This document shows, piece after piece, positions 17,453-25,752 of a stretch of 64,000 bases of DNA (positions are counted from its first letter, which is position 1; every line of letters begins with the position of its first letter). The position numbers and the translations under genes are program-made. This DNA is from Daejeonella sp. (GTDB lineage: Bacteria; Bacteroidota; Bacteroidia; Sphingobacteriales; Sphingobacteriaceae). The notes below the pieces were generated by a model. It was given only the letters and a program-made list of their open reading frames with translations, had not been told where the DNA came from and made no database searches. The DNA lies in contig NZ_JAUXXZ010000052.1 in NCBI RefSeq assembly GCF_030684675.1, positions 62,001 to 126,000 on the forward strand. Direction: 5' to 3'.

Positions 17453-18727
17453 ATGCGATTTCTGAAATTGGTTACCTTTTTAGTTTTGATGATCTCTTTG
17501 CAATCTGTCTTTGGGCAGAGCAGTTCAGCACTCAAAAAACGTAAGGAAGCCATTACCAGAGAGATAGAAGAATTAAAGAGAAGCCGTAATAAAATTGACA
17601 AAAACAAGAAGTTATCCCTTAACCAGATTAATCTGTTAAATACCCAGATCAGATTAAGAGAAGATAAGATCAGGACGATAAACACTGAAATTAAAATGCT
17701 GGACACGAAAATTATCAGCAATACTACTGAGGTAATTTCACTACAAACAAACCTGAACAAGCTGAAGTCGCAGTATTCAAAAATGATTGTTTTTGCATTC
17801 AAAAATCAGGGAGCCTACAATAAGTTGATGTTCATATTTGCTTCACATGATTTTAATCAGGCCTATATGCGACTGCGCTATATTCAGCAGGTAGGCACTT
17901 TCCGTAAAAGACAGGCAAAAGAGATTATTACAACTCAAATAAGATTGAAAAAACAAATCAATGAACTAGACCAGAACAAAAAGGAGAAAACCAATCTCTT
18001 AATAGACCAGATTGTCGAGAAGCAAACCTTAGGTAATGATAAGGAACAGCAGTCGAAAATATTAACAGGCTTAACTAAGAAACAAAAAGAGCTCCAGCAA
18101 CAGCTTTCCAAAAAACAAAAGGAGGCAAATACATTAAACAAAGCAATTCAGGAGGCCATTCGTAAAGAGATCCTGGCAGCACAACGCAAAGAAGCAGAAC
18201 GTCGAAGACTGGCCGCTGCGGCCGAAGCAGCCTCAAAAGCAAAAAATAATACCGATAAGCCCAAGCCTGCTAAACCTGTAGCGAGCGGATCATCTATTTT
18301 AGCTTCAAGTCCGGAGGACGCCAAACTCTCCTCATCTTTCCTGGGCAGCCGTGGACGGATGCAAAAGCCTGCACAGGGAATTATTACTCAGGGTTTCGGG
18401 CAACAAAAATTCAATAATGTAACCATTTTCAATCCGGGTATTAACATTAAAACTGCCCCCGGGGCTAATGTTTATGCTGTTTATGGAGGAAAAGTGAGTA
18501 AAGTGATTTATCTGGTCAATTCCTACACTATCATCATTCGTCATGGAGAGTATTTTTCTATTTATTCCAAGCTTAAGAATGTGAGTGTAGCTGCAGGCCA
18601 GGAAGTGACTGCCCGGCAAAGTATTGGTACAGTAGCAACAGATATAACAGAGGATCTAACAGAAATGCAATTCCAAATCTGGAAAGGTGGCACTCCGGTA
18701 AATCCATCCGGATGGATATCACAATAA
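17453..18727 (+). CDS. Murein hydrolase activator EnvC-like protein (coiled coil plus degenerate M23/LytM domain)
   Basis: A 424-residue exported protein: signal peptide (MRFLKLVTFLVLMISLQSVF, cut near GQ), a long coiled coil (about residues 25-255, rich in K, E, Q and R), an Ala/Lys/Pro linker, and a C-terminal LytM domain (about 305-424). In the LytM domain the zinc motifs are lost. 'FNPGINIKTAPG' replaces H-x-G-x-D, and 'EMQFQIWKGGTPVNP' replaces H-x-H-F-E. This matches EnvC-type regulators, which activate amidases rather than cut peptidoglycan. Role in cell separation is inferred from family. Confidence 0.92.
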   Translation: MRFLKLVTFLVLMISLQSVFGQSSSALKKRKEAITREIEELKRSRNKIDKNKKLSLNQINLLNTQIRLREDKIRTINTEIKMLDTKIISNTTEVISLQTNLNKLKSQYSKMIVFAFKNQGAYNKLMFIFASHDFNQAYMRLRYIQQVGTFRKRQAKEIITTQIRLKKQINELDQNKKEKTNLLIDQIVEKQTLGNDKEQQSKILTGLTKKQKELQQQLSKKQKEANTLNKAIQEAIRKEILAAQRKEAERRRLAAAAEAASKAKNNTDKPKPAKPVASGSSILASSPEDAKLSSSFLGSRGRMQKPAQGIITQGFGQQKFNNVTIFNPGINIKTAPGANVYAVYGGKVSKVIYLVNSYTIIIRHGEYFSIYSKLKNVSVAAGQEVTARQSIGTVATDITEDLTEMQFQIWKGGTPVNPSGWISQ

Positions 18728-18756
18728 TAATCTAACAATTCTGTTATCTATTATTT

Positions 18757-18787
18757 ATTCGATTGATTCATATTAATCAAGTCGAAT
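18757..18787. other. Near-perfect inverted repeat downstream of the EnvC-like gene
   Basis: ATTCGATTGATT (18757-18768) faces AATCAAGTCGAAT (18775-18787), a 12-bp stem with one bulged base and a 6-nt loop. It begins 30 nt after the stop. No strong T run follows, so it may be a weak terminator, an mRNA 3' stabiliser or an operator of the PAP2 gene. Confidence 0.5.
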
Positions 18788-18832
18788 ATATAATTATCGT
18801 TAACTCGAAATTAAATAATCATTAATTTAATG

Positions 18833-18864
18833 TTGCTAAATAATGTATTAATCACGTACTTTTG
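18833..18864 (+). promoter_or_regulatory. Promoter of the PAP2 gene (-33 TTG, -7 TACTTTTG)
   Basis: TTG at 18833-18835 and TACTTTTG at 18857-18864 are 21 nt apart, the expected Bacteroidota arrangement. The ATG lies 26 nt after the -7 box. Confidence 0.7.
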
Positions 18865-18890
18865 CAAACTCTAAAAAAAATAAAAAATTC

Positions 18891-19520
18891 ATGTCTGAAC
18901 AAAGAGCTATTGTAAGTGTATGGAGAGATAACTGGCAATCATCTGATTACAGAAAAAAATGTATTACAGGGTTAATCCTCATCTCATTTATTCTGCTTTC
19001 CCTGCCCTTTTTTTATCAGGCTATAGAGCAAAGAAATGGGATTGATTTCAATGATTATTTATTACAATGGCTTCCCTCATACGACCTTTCTCTTTTTATT
19101 TTCATTACAATCTGGTCAATGACCATTTTAACATTCAGCCGTTTCAAGCAAGATCCTAACTTATTTTTAACCTTTCTATGGGGTTTTATCCTGATCAATC
19201 TATCGCGATTTGTCTCTATCGGTCTGATTCCACTTGATGCACCCAGAGATCTCATTCCTATTCATGACCCAATCAGCAACCAATTTTATGGGCCGAAATT
19301 TATTACCAAAGATCTGTTCTTCTCCGGTCACACCGCTGCGATGTTTTTGATGTTCTTATGTCTGAAGAAAAGAACAGATAAAATTCTTGCACTTACAGCT
19401 ACCATTTTTATTGGGATAGCAGTACTCCTGCAACATGTCCACTACACAATGGATGTAATAATGGCACCAGTGATTACCTATTTTATTTGGGCTGGCTCCA
19501 AAAAAATTGTCGAATCATAA
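18891..19520 (+). CDS. PAP2-superfamily membrane phosphatase (sphingomyelin-synthase-like)
   Basis: A 209-residue protein with about six membrane helices. Phosphatase motif 2 is 'KDLFFSGHTAAMFLM' and motif 3 'QHVHYTMDVIMAPVITYFIW' (H-x3-D). The F-S-G-H-T and H-Y-T-x-D-V spelling is that of the PAP2_C / sphingomyelin-synthase-related branch rather than classical PgpB. It probably hydrolyses or transfers a lipid phosphate head group; substrate unknown. Sphingolipids occur in this phylum, which makes that link plausible but unproven. Confidence 0.85.
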   Translation: MSEQRAIVSVWRDNWQSSDYRKKCITGLILISFILLSLPFFYQAIEQRNGIDFNDYLLQWLPSYDLSLFIFITIWSMTILTFSRFKQDPNLFLTFLWGFILINLSRFVSIGLIPLDAPRDLIPIHDPISNQFYGPKFITKDLFFSGHTAAMFLMFLCLKKRTDKILALTATIFIGIAVLLQHVHYTMDVIMAPVITYFIWAGSKKIVES

Positions 19521-19562
19521 TCTATTTCCTATTCTCCATTCCCTCTCTTTACCTTCTCCCCA

Positions 19563-20444
19563 TCAATCTGGAAAATTCTTGTCAATCATTAACTGAATTA
19601 AGCCATCCACCAAACCTACCCTTGGTACAAATATTTGCTTTACTCCTCCCCATTTCATAACCGTAAGATAAATTTCGGAGGCAGGAATAATAACATCTGC
19701 CCTATCCTGATTCAATCCAAGAACATTAATGCGATCTTTAAGTGAAAAAGAATTAAGGTAAGAATACAATTCCCTAAGCTTTGTAAAAGTTAATGGAGAA
19801 CCATCTTTTCCTTCAGCCATCTTAAAGAGCTTATTAATGTTCCCTCCAGTACCAATACCCGAAAGATTTTTATATGATTGTGCCACATTCTTCACCCAAT
19901 CCTTCATTTCAGCCCAGGTTTCATCTTTATCCTGATTATCAAGTATCCTGATACCACCCAGGTTGAATGAACGGGAAGAGATCAATTCTCCGTTGCTAAA
20001 AACCGAAAGTTCAGTACTACCACCACCAACATCGATGTATAAATAATTCTTCTTACGGTCTAAACTTTGTTCAATATGGCTGGCATATATTATGTTAGCT
20101 TCCCTTTGTCCTTCGACAATTTCAAGGTCTAATCCTGCCTCAGCCTTAATTTTTGCTACAAGTGAAGAACCATTCCTTGCCTCGCGCATTGCAGATGTTG
20201 CGCAAGCCATATAATCACTAACCTTATAAACATCAATCAGATTACGAAATGCGACCATGGTCTTAATGAGCTCTTCGGTTTTATTTGGAGATATTAACTT
20301 ATCCAGAAAAGCATCATCACCAAGCCTCAAAGGCACTCTGATTAGCGTATTCTTTTTAAAAGAAACAGTCTTGTTGTTTTGTATTACATCAGCAATTAAC
20401 AGTCTGACAGCATTCGAACCGATATCTATGGCAGCGTATCTCAA
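19563..20444 (-). CDS. ppx: Ppx/GppA-family exopolyphosphatase
   Basis: A 293-residue protein with the ASKHA fold. The phosphate-1 loop is 'YAAIDIGSNAVRLLIADVIQ' at the N-terminus, 'CATSAMREARNG' is the Ppx signature around residue 82, and the phosphate-2 loop is 'LYIDVGGGSTELSVFSNGEL'. It covers only the catalytic domain (about 300 residues), without the C-terminal HD-like domain of E. coli Ppx. It lies 4 nt after ppk1 on the same strand, so polyphosphate synthesis and breakdown are co-encoded. A (p)ppGpp role (GppA) remains possible. Confidence 0.9.
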   Translation of the reverse strand: MRYAAIDIGSNAVRLLIADVIQNNKTVSFKKNTLIRVPLRLGDDAFLDKLISPNKTEELIKTMVAFRNLIDVYKVSDYMACATSAMREARNGSSLVAKIKAEAGLDLEIVEGQREANIIYASHIEQSLDRKKNYLYIDVGGGSTELSVFSNGELISSRSFNLGGIRILDNQDKDETWAEMKDWVKNVAQSYKNLSGIGTGGNINKLFKMAEGKDGSPLTFTKLRELYSYLNSFSLKDRINVLGLNQDRADVIIPASEIYLTVMKWGGVKQIFVPRVGLVDGLIQLMIDKNFPD

Positions 20445-20448
20445 GGTA

Positions 20449-22509
20449 TTATTTTTTATATTTTAAATAGGTATATATGTCAGTCTGAGCACGACTATGA
20501 ACCTTTGTTCCGGTCTTCCGATAACGATTATTGTTCAGCTCATTAATTTCTCTGGCCTTAGTATTATCCTTCAGCTGAATATTAATAATATCCAGAATTT
20601 CAGACCTTATCTCCGCATCCAGTATTGGGAAACCTACTTCTACCCGATGATCCAGATTTCTTGCCATCATATCGGCCGAAGAAAGATAAACATTTTGTCG
20701 CCCTGCATCTCCAAATATCCAAACCCGCGCATGCTCAAGATAACGATCTATTATACTAATCACTTCAATATTTTCACTAAATCCTGCAATTCCCGATACC
20801 AGACAACACATACCGCGAATGATTAGCTTAATTTTAACACCTGCATTACTGGCTTCATATAATTTCTCAATTATAGCAACATCAGTTAAACTATTCATTT
20901 TAAGTATTATACTGGCATTCTTACCCGCTTTTGCAGTTTTTATCTCTTTATTGATCAGGGTATTTATTTTTTGCCTGCTTTCAAGTGGAGAAACGATTAA
21001 ATGCTTATAAGCACTGTAAAAAACCTGCTTCTGTAGTCCATCAAAAAATGTTACCAATTCGGCTGTAATTAAGGGATTAGCAGTAAATAAACTATGATCG
21101 CAATAAAGTTTTGCTGTCTTTTCATTATAATTCCCCGTAGCCAGATTTGCATAATATCTGTCTTTCCCCTTTTCTGTCCGTCTTATCAAACAAATTTTCG
21201 AATGAACTTTATAATCGGGCATTCCATAATTAACAACTACCCCCTCTTCCTCCAGCCTGTTTGTCCAATAAATATTAGCTTGCTCATCAAACCTTGCTTT
21301 AAGCTCCAGCATGCAGCTCACCTTTTTGCCATTCTTAGCAGCATTGATCAGAGCGTGTATAATCCTGGAATTTTCAGCCAGGCGATACAGTGTAATTTTA
21401 ATCTCTCTAACCTTTGGATCAATAGCTGCTTCCCTGAGGAAATGTATAATATAATCGAAGGACTGATAGGGTAAATTAATAAGGTAATCCTTCCTGGAGA
21501 TCTGTGCGAAGATACTACTTACAGTGGAAAGCTCATTTACCGGCAGGGGCACCAATTTAGGGTATTCCAATTCAGGTCTTCCTACATTCGGAAAGCCGAT
21601 GAAATCCTTAAAATTATGGTAACGGTTGCCAGGAATAAGTCCATCGGCAGTTAAATCTAATTCAGCTACCAGATAAGTGAGCATATCCAGGGGCATGTCA
21701 GTATCATATAATAAGCGCATAGGCTTACCCTTTCCTCTTTTCAGAAGACTTTTGGAGAGTGCGTCAATGAATTTTTCACTAACATGTATATCAAGATCCA
21801 ATTCAGCATCCCTGGTTAACTGAACAGAATAAGCCTCAATACTATCATATTCAAAAATGAAGAAAATATCATCAAGACAATATCTGACAATATCATCGAT
21901 CAATGTAATGAATTTAAGATTATTCGTTTCCGGAAGTACAATAAAACGGCCTGAAACATCAGTTGGAATCTCAATCAGAGCAAATCTGCTTTTCTCTTTA
22001 TTCTTTGTTTGAACCAGCCTTACAAAAAGATAGATTGCCCGATCCTTGAGTTCAGGAAATGGTTCATTTTTATTGATCATTACCGGTACAAGTGTTGATA
22101 GAATCTTTTCCCTGAAATATTCTCTCACAAATGAACCACGTGTAACATTCAACTGAGTTTCATTAATTAAAAAGATCCTTTCCCGTTCCAGTTCCTTTAC
22201 TATGACATCTTCATATAAATGATTGAATTTTCGCTCTTGTCTGACAACAATATTTTTAATCTGGTTCAATATTTTCCGGGGACTAAAACCCAGTATTGCT
22301 TTTGACCTGGTATTCAGATTTGAAAGCCTGTTGAGCGTAGCAACCCTTACCCGGTAGAATTCATCAAGATTTGAGGAAAAAATGGCCAGAAAACGAATTC
22401 TTTCAACCAGCGGGACTGATTTATCAGCGGCCTCCTGCAGTACACGGTCGTTAAAGTATAACCAACTGACCTCACGATTTATTAAAGGAATATTCTTAGG
22501 CATTGGCAT
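20449..22509 (-). CDS. ppk1: Polyphosphate kinase 1
   Basis: About 686 residues from ATG 22509 (MPMPKNIPLINREVSWLYFN). A second ATG at 22503 and a GTG at 22527 are alternatives; the GTG falls inside a hairpin. 'NREVSWLYFNDRVLQEA' and 'RIRFLAIFSSNLDEFYRVRV' are the N-terminal Ppk blocks. 'KVHSKICLIRRTEKGKDRYY' followed by 'ANLATGNYNEKTAKLYCDHS' holds the phospho-accepting His region, and 'RYLEHARVWIFGDAG' has the second catalytic His. It makes polyphosphate from ATP. ppx starts 4 nt downstream. Confidence 0.97.
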   Translation of the reverse strand: MPMPKNIPLINREVSWLYFNDRVLQEAADKSVPLVERIRFLAIFSSNLDEFYRVRVATLNRLSNLNTRSKAILGFSPRKILNQIKNIVVRQERKFNHLYEDVIVKELERERIFLINETQLNVTRGSFVREYFREKILSTLVPVMINKNEPFPELKDRAIYLFVRLVQTKNKEKSRFALIEIPTDVSGRFIVLPETNNLKFITLIDDIVRYCLDDIFFIFEYDSIEAYSVQLTRDAELDLDIHVSEKFIDALSKSLLKRGKGKPMRLLYDTDMPLDMLTYLVAELDLTADGLIPGNRYHNFKDFIGFPNVGRPELEYPKLVPLPVNELSTVSSIFAQISRKDYLINLPYQSFDYIIHFLREAAIDPKVREIKITLYRLAENSRIIHALINAAKNGKKVSCMLELKARFDEQANIYWTNRLEEEGVVVNYGMPDYKVHSKICLIRRTEKGKDRYYANLATGNYNEKTAKLYCDHSLFTANPLITAELVTFFDGLQKQVFYSAYKHLIVSPLESRQKINTLINKEIKTAKAGKNASIILKMNSLTDVAIIEKLYEASNAGVKIKLIIRGMCCLVSGIAGFSENIEVISIIDRYLEHARVWIFGDAGRQNVYLSSADMMARNLDHRVEVGFPILDAEIRSEILDIINIQLKDNTKAREINELNNNRYRKTGTKVHSRAQTDIYTYLKYKK

Positions 22510-22519
22510 AAATAAACAA

Positions 22520-22539
22520 TCCCGCACCTGTGGACGGGA
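22520..22539 (-). other. Hairpin in the ppk1 5' leader
   Basis: TCCCG (22520-22524) and CGGGA (22535-22539) form a 5-bp GC-rich stem with a 10-nt loop. It ends about 10 nt before the ppk1 ATG, so it lies in the ribosome-access region and could affect translation. It might instead be a REP-like palindrome. Confidence 0.4.
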
Positions 22540-22577
22540 CTGTAAAATTCAAAAATTAATATTAACAAAACATTAAT

Positions 22578-22601
22578 TTCACGTTAAGTGTGAAACGTGA
22601 A
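22578..22601. promoter_or_regulatory. Perfect 8-bp inverted repeat upstream of ppk1
   Basis: TTCACGTT (22578-22585) and AACGTGAA (22594-22601) with an 8-nt spacer. It lies between the stop of the histone-like gene and ppk1. No T run follows on the minus strand, so an operator for ppk1-ppx is as likely as a transcription end. Confidence 0.45.
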
Positions 22602-22611
22602 TCGCATTCAT

Positions 22612-23238
22612 CTATATTTTTTCAGTTGAAGGAGCACTTGAAGACCCTTCTGATTTGGCTGAAGCAACAGTTGACGGAACAGCTTTAGAAGCCGGCTTTC
22701 TGTTTCTGGAGGCTTTTGGCTTTGCTTTTACAGTTGCCTCTTTGCTTACAGCGGGCTTACCTGACACTGCTTTAGTGCCTGATGCTGCAGCTGTACTCTT
22801 TTGTATTCTTACTCTTGGTTTGCTTGCAGCCGACTTTGGTGAACCTGTACCAGAAGTTACAAGACTTGGAGCCTTCGCCTTTACTGCAGCCTTACTAACA
22901 CGGGCAACAACCTTTTCGGCTTTCTTAACTGCAGAAACTACAGATTTACCTGCTGAAGCACCTGCCTTGCTGATACTTTTTGGTTTTATGCTTTTGGCCT
23001 TACTTTCCAGTTTATCTTCAACCGCATTCTTAACATCATTATACTTAGCTGCAAGCTTTTTAGCTAATGCTTTACTGGTTTTTTTAATCTCCTTGGAGAA
23101 TTTTTCTGCATCATGTCCAAGACTCTTCATTGCTTCAAAGAACTTATCAGAAATAGTTGTTTCCAATTCCTTTTTAACAACACGTTTTGTTTTCTTTTTT
23201 ACATCCTTTACAGATGTTTTTACTTTATTTGCTTTCAT
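22612..23238 (-). CDS. Lysine/alanine-rich histone H1-like protein
   Basis: A 208-residue, strongly basic protein. Residues 1-75 ('KKTKRVVKKELETTISDKFF', 'LGHDAEKFSKEIKKTSKALA') are predicted helical and resemble the phasin/H1-like N-terminus of Bacteroidota proteins. Residues 80-208 are low-complexity K/A/S/P/T sequence with many K-P, A-K and S-K steps ('AVKAKAPSLV', 'KAKPKASRNRKPASKAVPST'), as in eukaryotic H1 tails and bacterial Hc1/AlgP. It probably binds DNA or polyphosphate; neither is proven. It lies directly upstream of ppk1 on the same strand. Confidence 0.78.
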   Translation of the reverse strand: MKANKVKTSVKDVKKKTKRVVKKELETTISDKFFEAMKSLGHDAEKFSKEIKKTSKALAKKLAAKYNDVKNAVEDKLESKAKSIKPKSISKAGASAGKSVVSAVKKAEKVVARVSKAAVKAKAPSLVTSGTGSPKSAASKPRVRIQKSTAAASGTKAVSGKPAVSKEATVKAKPKASRNRKPASKAVPSTVASAKSEGSSSAPSTEKI

Positions 23239-23321
23239 AATTATTCTTTTAGAGAAATGTAATCTTTAAATGCAATATTTAAAGATATTAACAAAATTCG
23301 ATTAACCATAGTATAATAATT

Positions 23322-23813
23322 ATGCCAACATTTGACATCGTAAGTAAGATCGACGGACAGACCCTCGATAATGCAATCAATACAGCAAAAAAAGAGATTT
23401 TAAACCGCTATGATTTTAACGATTCGAAAAGCAGCGTAGAACTCGATAAAAAGACAAACGAAATCACCATCATCACCGAAAATGATATGCGTTTGAAAGC
23501 TATCCAGGATGCGATTATATCCAGGATGGTAAAACATAACCTTGATCCGGGCAGCATGGACCTCGGAAAAGAACAATATGCATCAGGCAATATGCTTCGA
23601 AAAGAAATTAAAATTAAGGAAGGAATCGATAAGGAAGCAGCAAAAAAAATCGTTAAAAAAATAAAAGACAGCGGACTAAAAGTTCAGGCTTCTATTATGG
23701 ACGATCAAGTTAGAGTTCAGGCTAAGAAAATAGATGATCTGCAAGCTGTAATTGCCCTTTGCCGCAGCGATGATTTTGGACAGCCGCTTCAGTATATTAA
23801 TATGAGAAACTAA
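23322..23813 (+). CDS. YajQ family cyclic-di-GMP/nucleic-acid-binding protein
   Basis: A 163-residue UPF0234 protein: 'PTFDIVSKIDGQTLDNAINT' and 'AKKEILNRYDFNDSKSSVEL' at the N-terminus, 'KTNEITIITENDMRLKAIQD', 'GKEQYASGNMLRKEIKIKEG' and 'DDFGQPLQYINMRN' at the end. It has two ferredoxin-like lobes and full length. Family members bind tRNA/GTP or cyclic-di-GMP (XC_3703). Which applies here is unknown. Followed at once by a REP-like hairpin. Confidence 0.95.
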   Translation: MPTFDIVSKIDGQTLDNAINTAKKEILNRYDFNDSKSSVELDKKTNEITIITENDMRLKAIQDAIISRMVKHNLDPGSMDLGKEQYASGNMLRKEIKIKEGIDKEAAKKIVKKIKDSGLKVQASIMDDQVRVQAKKIDDLQAVIALCRSDDFGQPLQYINMRN

Positions 23814-23822
23814 AATATAATT

Positions 23823-23882
23823 GAGAGTGGAGAATTGAGAGTTGAGAGTGATTTCATTTTCCACTCTCAATTCTCCACTCTC
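23823..23882. repeat. 20-bp inverted repeat of TTGAGAG/AGTGGAG units (REP-like, between convergent genes)
   Basis: Arms GAGAGTGGAGAATTGAGAGT (23823-23842) and its exact reverse complement (23863-23882) enclose a 20-nt loop. A nested alternative pairs TTGAGAGTG (23842-23850) with CACTCTCAA (23862-23870). It sits between convergent yajQ and the 436-residue gene, where it can act as a bidirectional transcription end. Sequences of this composition recur in Sphingobacteriia genomes as far as I recall. Confidence 0.85.
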
Positions 23883-23888
23883 CACTAA

Positions 23889-25199
23889 TTAAACCGTCTT
23901 CACATCTTTCTCATCATACTCATCAATATCCATGATGTAGCCATTCTGTATCAGAAATTCGAACAAATGTTTTGATTCTTTTGATACAGGCATATTGCGT
24001 GTGGTAATAATCTGTTTATTTTTCTTGTCAAGGTAAGGATAGGCATAGAGCCTTACGTTCTTACTGAATAAATCACTGATATAAGCTAAAAGTTCGTCTG
24101 TGTAATTTTCGCCGTAATTTTCGGAGTTAAATATATTTTTCAGGTTTGCAATATTGGTTGATATACCAACACTTTTGGGGCTGCATCGTGAAAGGTATTG
24201 TGCCAGTTTATGATTTCGCGCAAAGTCAGATACAATCACATAATTTCCTGTAGTACAAAGCTCTTCAGCACGTTTCGCAAATTTTTCAAGATCCTCATTA
24301 CTTAGTTCCGATTTATCTTCAAGAAAATTGGTCATTAAAACCTCAATCATTACAATGATGTTCTTGTCATTTACCTTTTGTGTGTGCTTAAATTGCTCGA
24401 CTGCTTTATTAAATAGATCGAAGTTTGGCGTAGATTTCTGACCAAATTTTGTGCGAAGGATCATCACATCCTTTTTATAGAGCACATCTTTAGATTGGCG
24501 TGCATGACCATTTTTATCAAAAATTGCTGCCCCTGAAAAGCCTTTGGCAATCAGATATAGGTTAACCAGCCGGTCGTTAGCATTCTTGAATTCAGGACCA
24601 CTCAGACTGATGAGATCAATTTCTACAGAGCCTACTGCCAAATTATCAACCAGAGACTCGATCATTGACTGAACATCATCATGATAATAATATGCAGCAT
24701 AAACGAGGTTTACTCCTAATATTCCCAATACATTCTGCTGCAGATTTGAATCACTGTCCAGAAGTCTGACATGAAAAATAATATCATTAGGCTCACCTCC
24801 CGGACTCAGTTGAAACCTGATACCCAGCCAACCATGTGGATCATTGGTTTTATTGAAATTTAGGGTTGTTACAGTATCTGCAAAAGCGAAAAAGGTTTTT
24901 CCGGCATATTTTGGCCCGCAGAGGCGTTCAGATAAAAGTCCGAACTCATGCTGGATCATTTTATCAAGCCTTGATTCAGAAACATAGCGGCCAGATTCCT
25001 CCTCCCCGTAAATGGAATTACTAAAGACCATATCATAAGCCGACATAGTCTTTGCAATCGTTCCTGAAGCAGCCCCGGCAGTGAAAAAATTTCTTGCGAC
25101 TTCCTGACCTGCTCCTATCTCGGCAAAAGTTCCGTAAATAGATTCATCCAAATTGATCTTTAAGGCTTTTCGCTTATTCTCTAAAATTTCTCTCACCAT
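23889..25199 (-). CDS. Conserved protein of unknown function (436 aa, cytosolic)
   Basis: I recognise this as a widespread Bacteroidota protein of undefined function that is inconsistently named in public records (some entries carry receptor or adenylyltransferase labels I cannot support). It starts 'MVREILENKRKALKINLDES' then 'IYGTFAEIGAGQEVARNFFT', with 'AGAASGTIAKTMSAYD' near residue 41, 'FAFADTVTTLNFNKTNDPHG' and 'WLGIRFQLSPGGEPNDIIFH'. No signal peptide or TM segment is visible. The N-terminal glycine-rich block suggests ligand binding, which is inference. A perfect promoter lies next to the ATG. Confidence 0.9.
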   Translation of the reverse strand: MVREILENKRKALKINLDESIYGTFAEIGAGQEVARNFFTAGAASGTIAKTMSAYDMVFSNSIYGEEESGRYVSESRLDKMIQHEFGLLSERLCGPKYAGKTFFAFADTVTTLNFNKTNDPHGWLGIRFQLSPGGEPNDIIFHVRLLDSDSNLQQNVLGILGVNLVYAAYYYHDDVQSMIESLVDNLAVGSVEIDLISLSGPEFKNANDRLVNLYLIAKGFSGAAIFDKNGHARQSKDVLYKKDVMILRTKFGQKSTPNFDLFNKAVEQFKHTQKVNDKNIIVMIEVLMTNFLEDKSELSNEDLEKFAKRAEELCTTGNYVIVSDFARNHKLAQYLSRCSPKSVGISTNIANLKNIFNSENYGENYTDELLAYISDLFSKNVRLYAYPYLDKKNKQIITTRNMPVSKESKHLFEFLIQNGYIMDIDEYDEKDVKTV

Positions 25200-25203
25200 G
25201 CGG

Positions 25204-25234
25204 CAAAATTACGATTTTGCAGCTTATGCCGCAA
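25204..25234 (-). promoter_or_regulatory. Promoter of the 436-aa gene (-33 TTG, -7 TAATTTTG), start near the ATG
   Basis: Minus-strand TTG (25234-25232) and TAATTTTG (25211-25204) are 20 nt apart, an ideal match. The ATG begins 4 nt after the -7 box, so the transcript would have almost no leader. Confidence 0.65.
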
Positions 25235-25243
25235 TTTAAATAG

Positions 25244-25273
25244 AAAAGGCAGACGGTATTCCGCCTGCCTTTT
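25244..25273 (-). terminator. Terminator of the Hsp20 gene
   Basis: Arms AAAAGGCAG-A-CGG (25244-25256) and CCG-C-CTGCCTTTT (25261-25273), with one A-C mismatch and loop TATT. On the minus strand a T-rich tail (TTTTCTATTT) follows. It lies 22 nt after the Hsp20 stop. Confidence 0.85.
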
Positions 25274-25294
25274 AAAACGAGTGTTGGATCAGAA

Positions 25295-25744
25295 TTAGCT
25301 AATTGCTATCTCTCTCGACAGAATCTTTGCTTCTTCTTTCTTTGCTACACTGATAAACAAAATACCATCTTTATATTCTGCAGTAATCTTAGCATGATCT
25401 GCAGTCTCAGGCAATGTAAATGTTCTCATAAAGGATGAATAGTTATACTCAATTCTGTTGTATTTCTTTGCTGCATCCGACTCTGTCTTCTCTTCCTTGC
25501 TTTCTGCCGATACAGTCAAGAGATTCTGCTCCAGATTGATTTTAAAATCTTCTTTCTTAAGCCCGGGTGCAGCTAATTCAATATGAAATTCATTTTCGTT
25601 TTCAGCGATATTAACAGCCGGATTACGATTTAAGGTACTTTTAGATAAAAAGGGATCGGCATTGAAAAACGATTCAAAAACATCGTTATAAACCGGTTTG
25701 AATACTTTGTTTGTGTTTCCGTTTGCAAATTTTACTAGTGCCAT
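25295..25744 (-). CDS. Hsp20/alpha-crystallin family small heat-shock protein
   Basis: A 149-residue holdase chaperone. Short N-terminal arm, then the alpha-crystallin domain 'RNPAVNIAENENEFHIELAA' with 'PGLKKEDFKINLEQNLLTVS', 'YNSSFMRTFTL'-like 'YNYSSFMRTFTLPETADHAK', 'EYKDGILFISVAKKEE' and the C-terminal tail ending 'REIAIS'. The P-G-L-K-x-x-D and A-x-x-x-x-G-I-L motifs are complete. Unusually for this window it has a strong AGGAGG Shine-Dalgarno. Single gene with its own terminator. Confidence 0.95.
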   Translation of the reverse strand: MALVKFANGNTNKVFKPVYNDVFESFFNADPFLSKSTLNRNPAVNIAENENEFHIELAAPGLKKEDFKINLEQNLLTVSAESKEEKTESDAAKKYNRIEYNYSSFMRTFTLPETADHAKITAEYKDGILFISVAKKEEAKILSREIAIS

Positions 25745-25752
25745 TTTGATAT

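Noticed and set aside
17314-17802. Minus-strand ORF overlapping the EnvC-like gene
   Set aside because: Antisense of the signal peptide and coiled coil of a well supported gene.
22655-23269. Plus-strand ORF of 204 aa, Ala/Leu-rich, opposite the histone-like gene
   Set aside because: A by-product of the K/A/S-rich codon usage on the other strand; its product has no family sense.
23676-23885. Minus-strand ORF across yajQ end and the repeat
   Set aside because: Translation of the inverted repeat (reads N-S-Q-F-S-T-L-N), not a protein.
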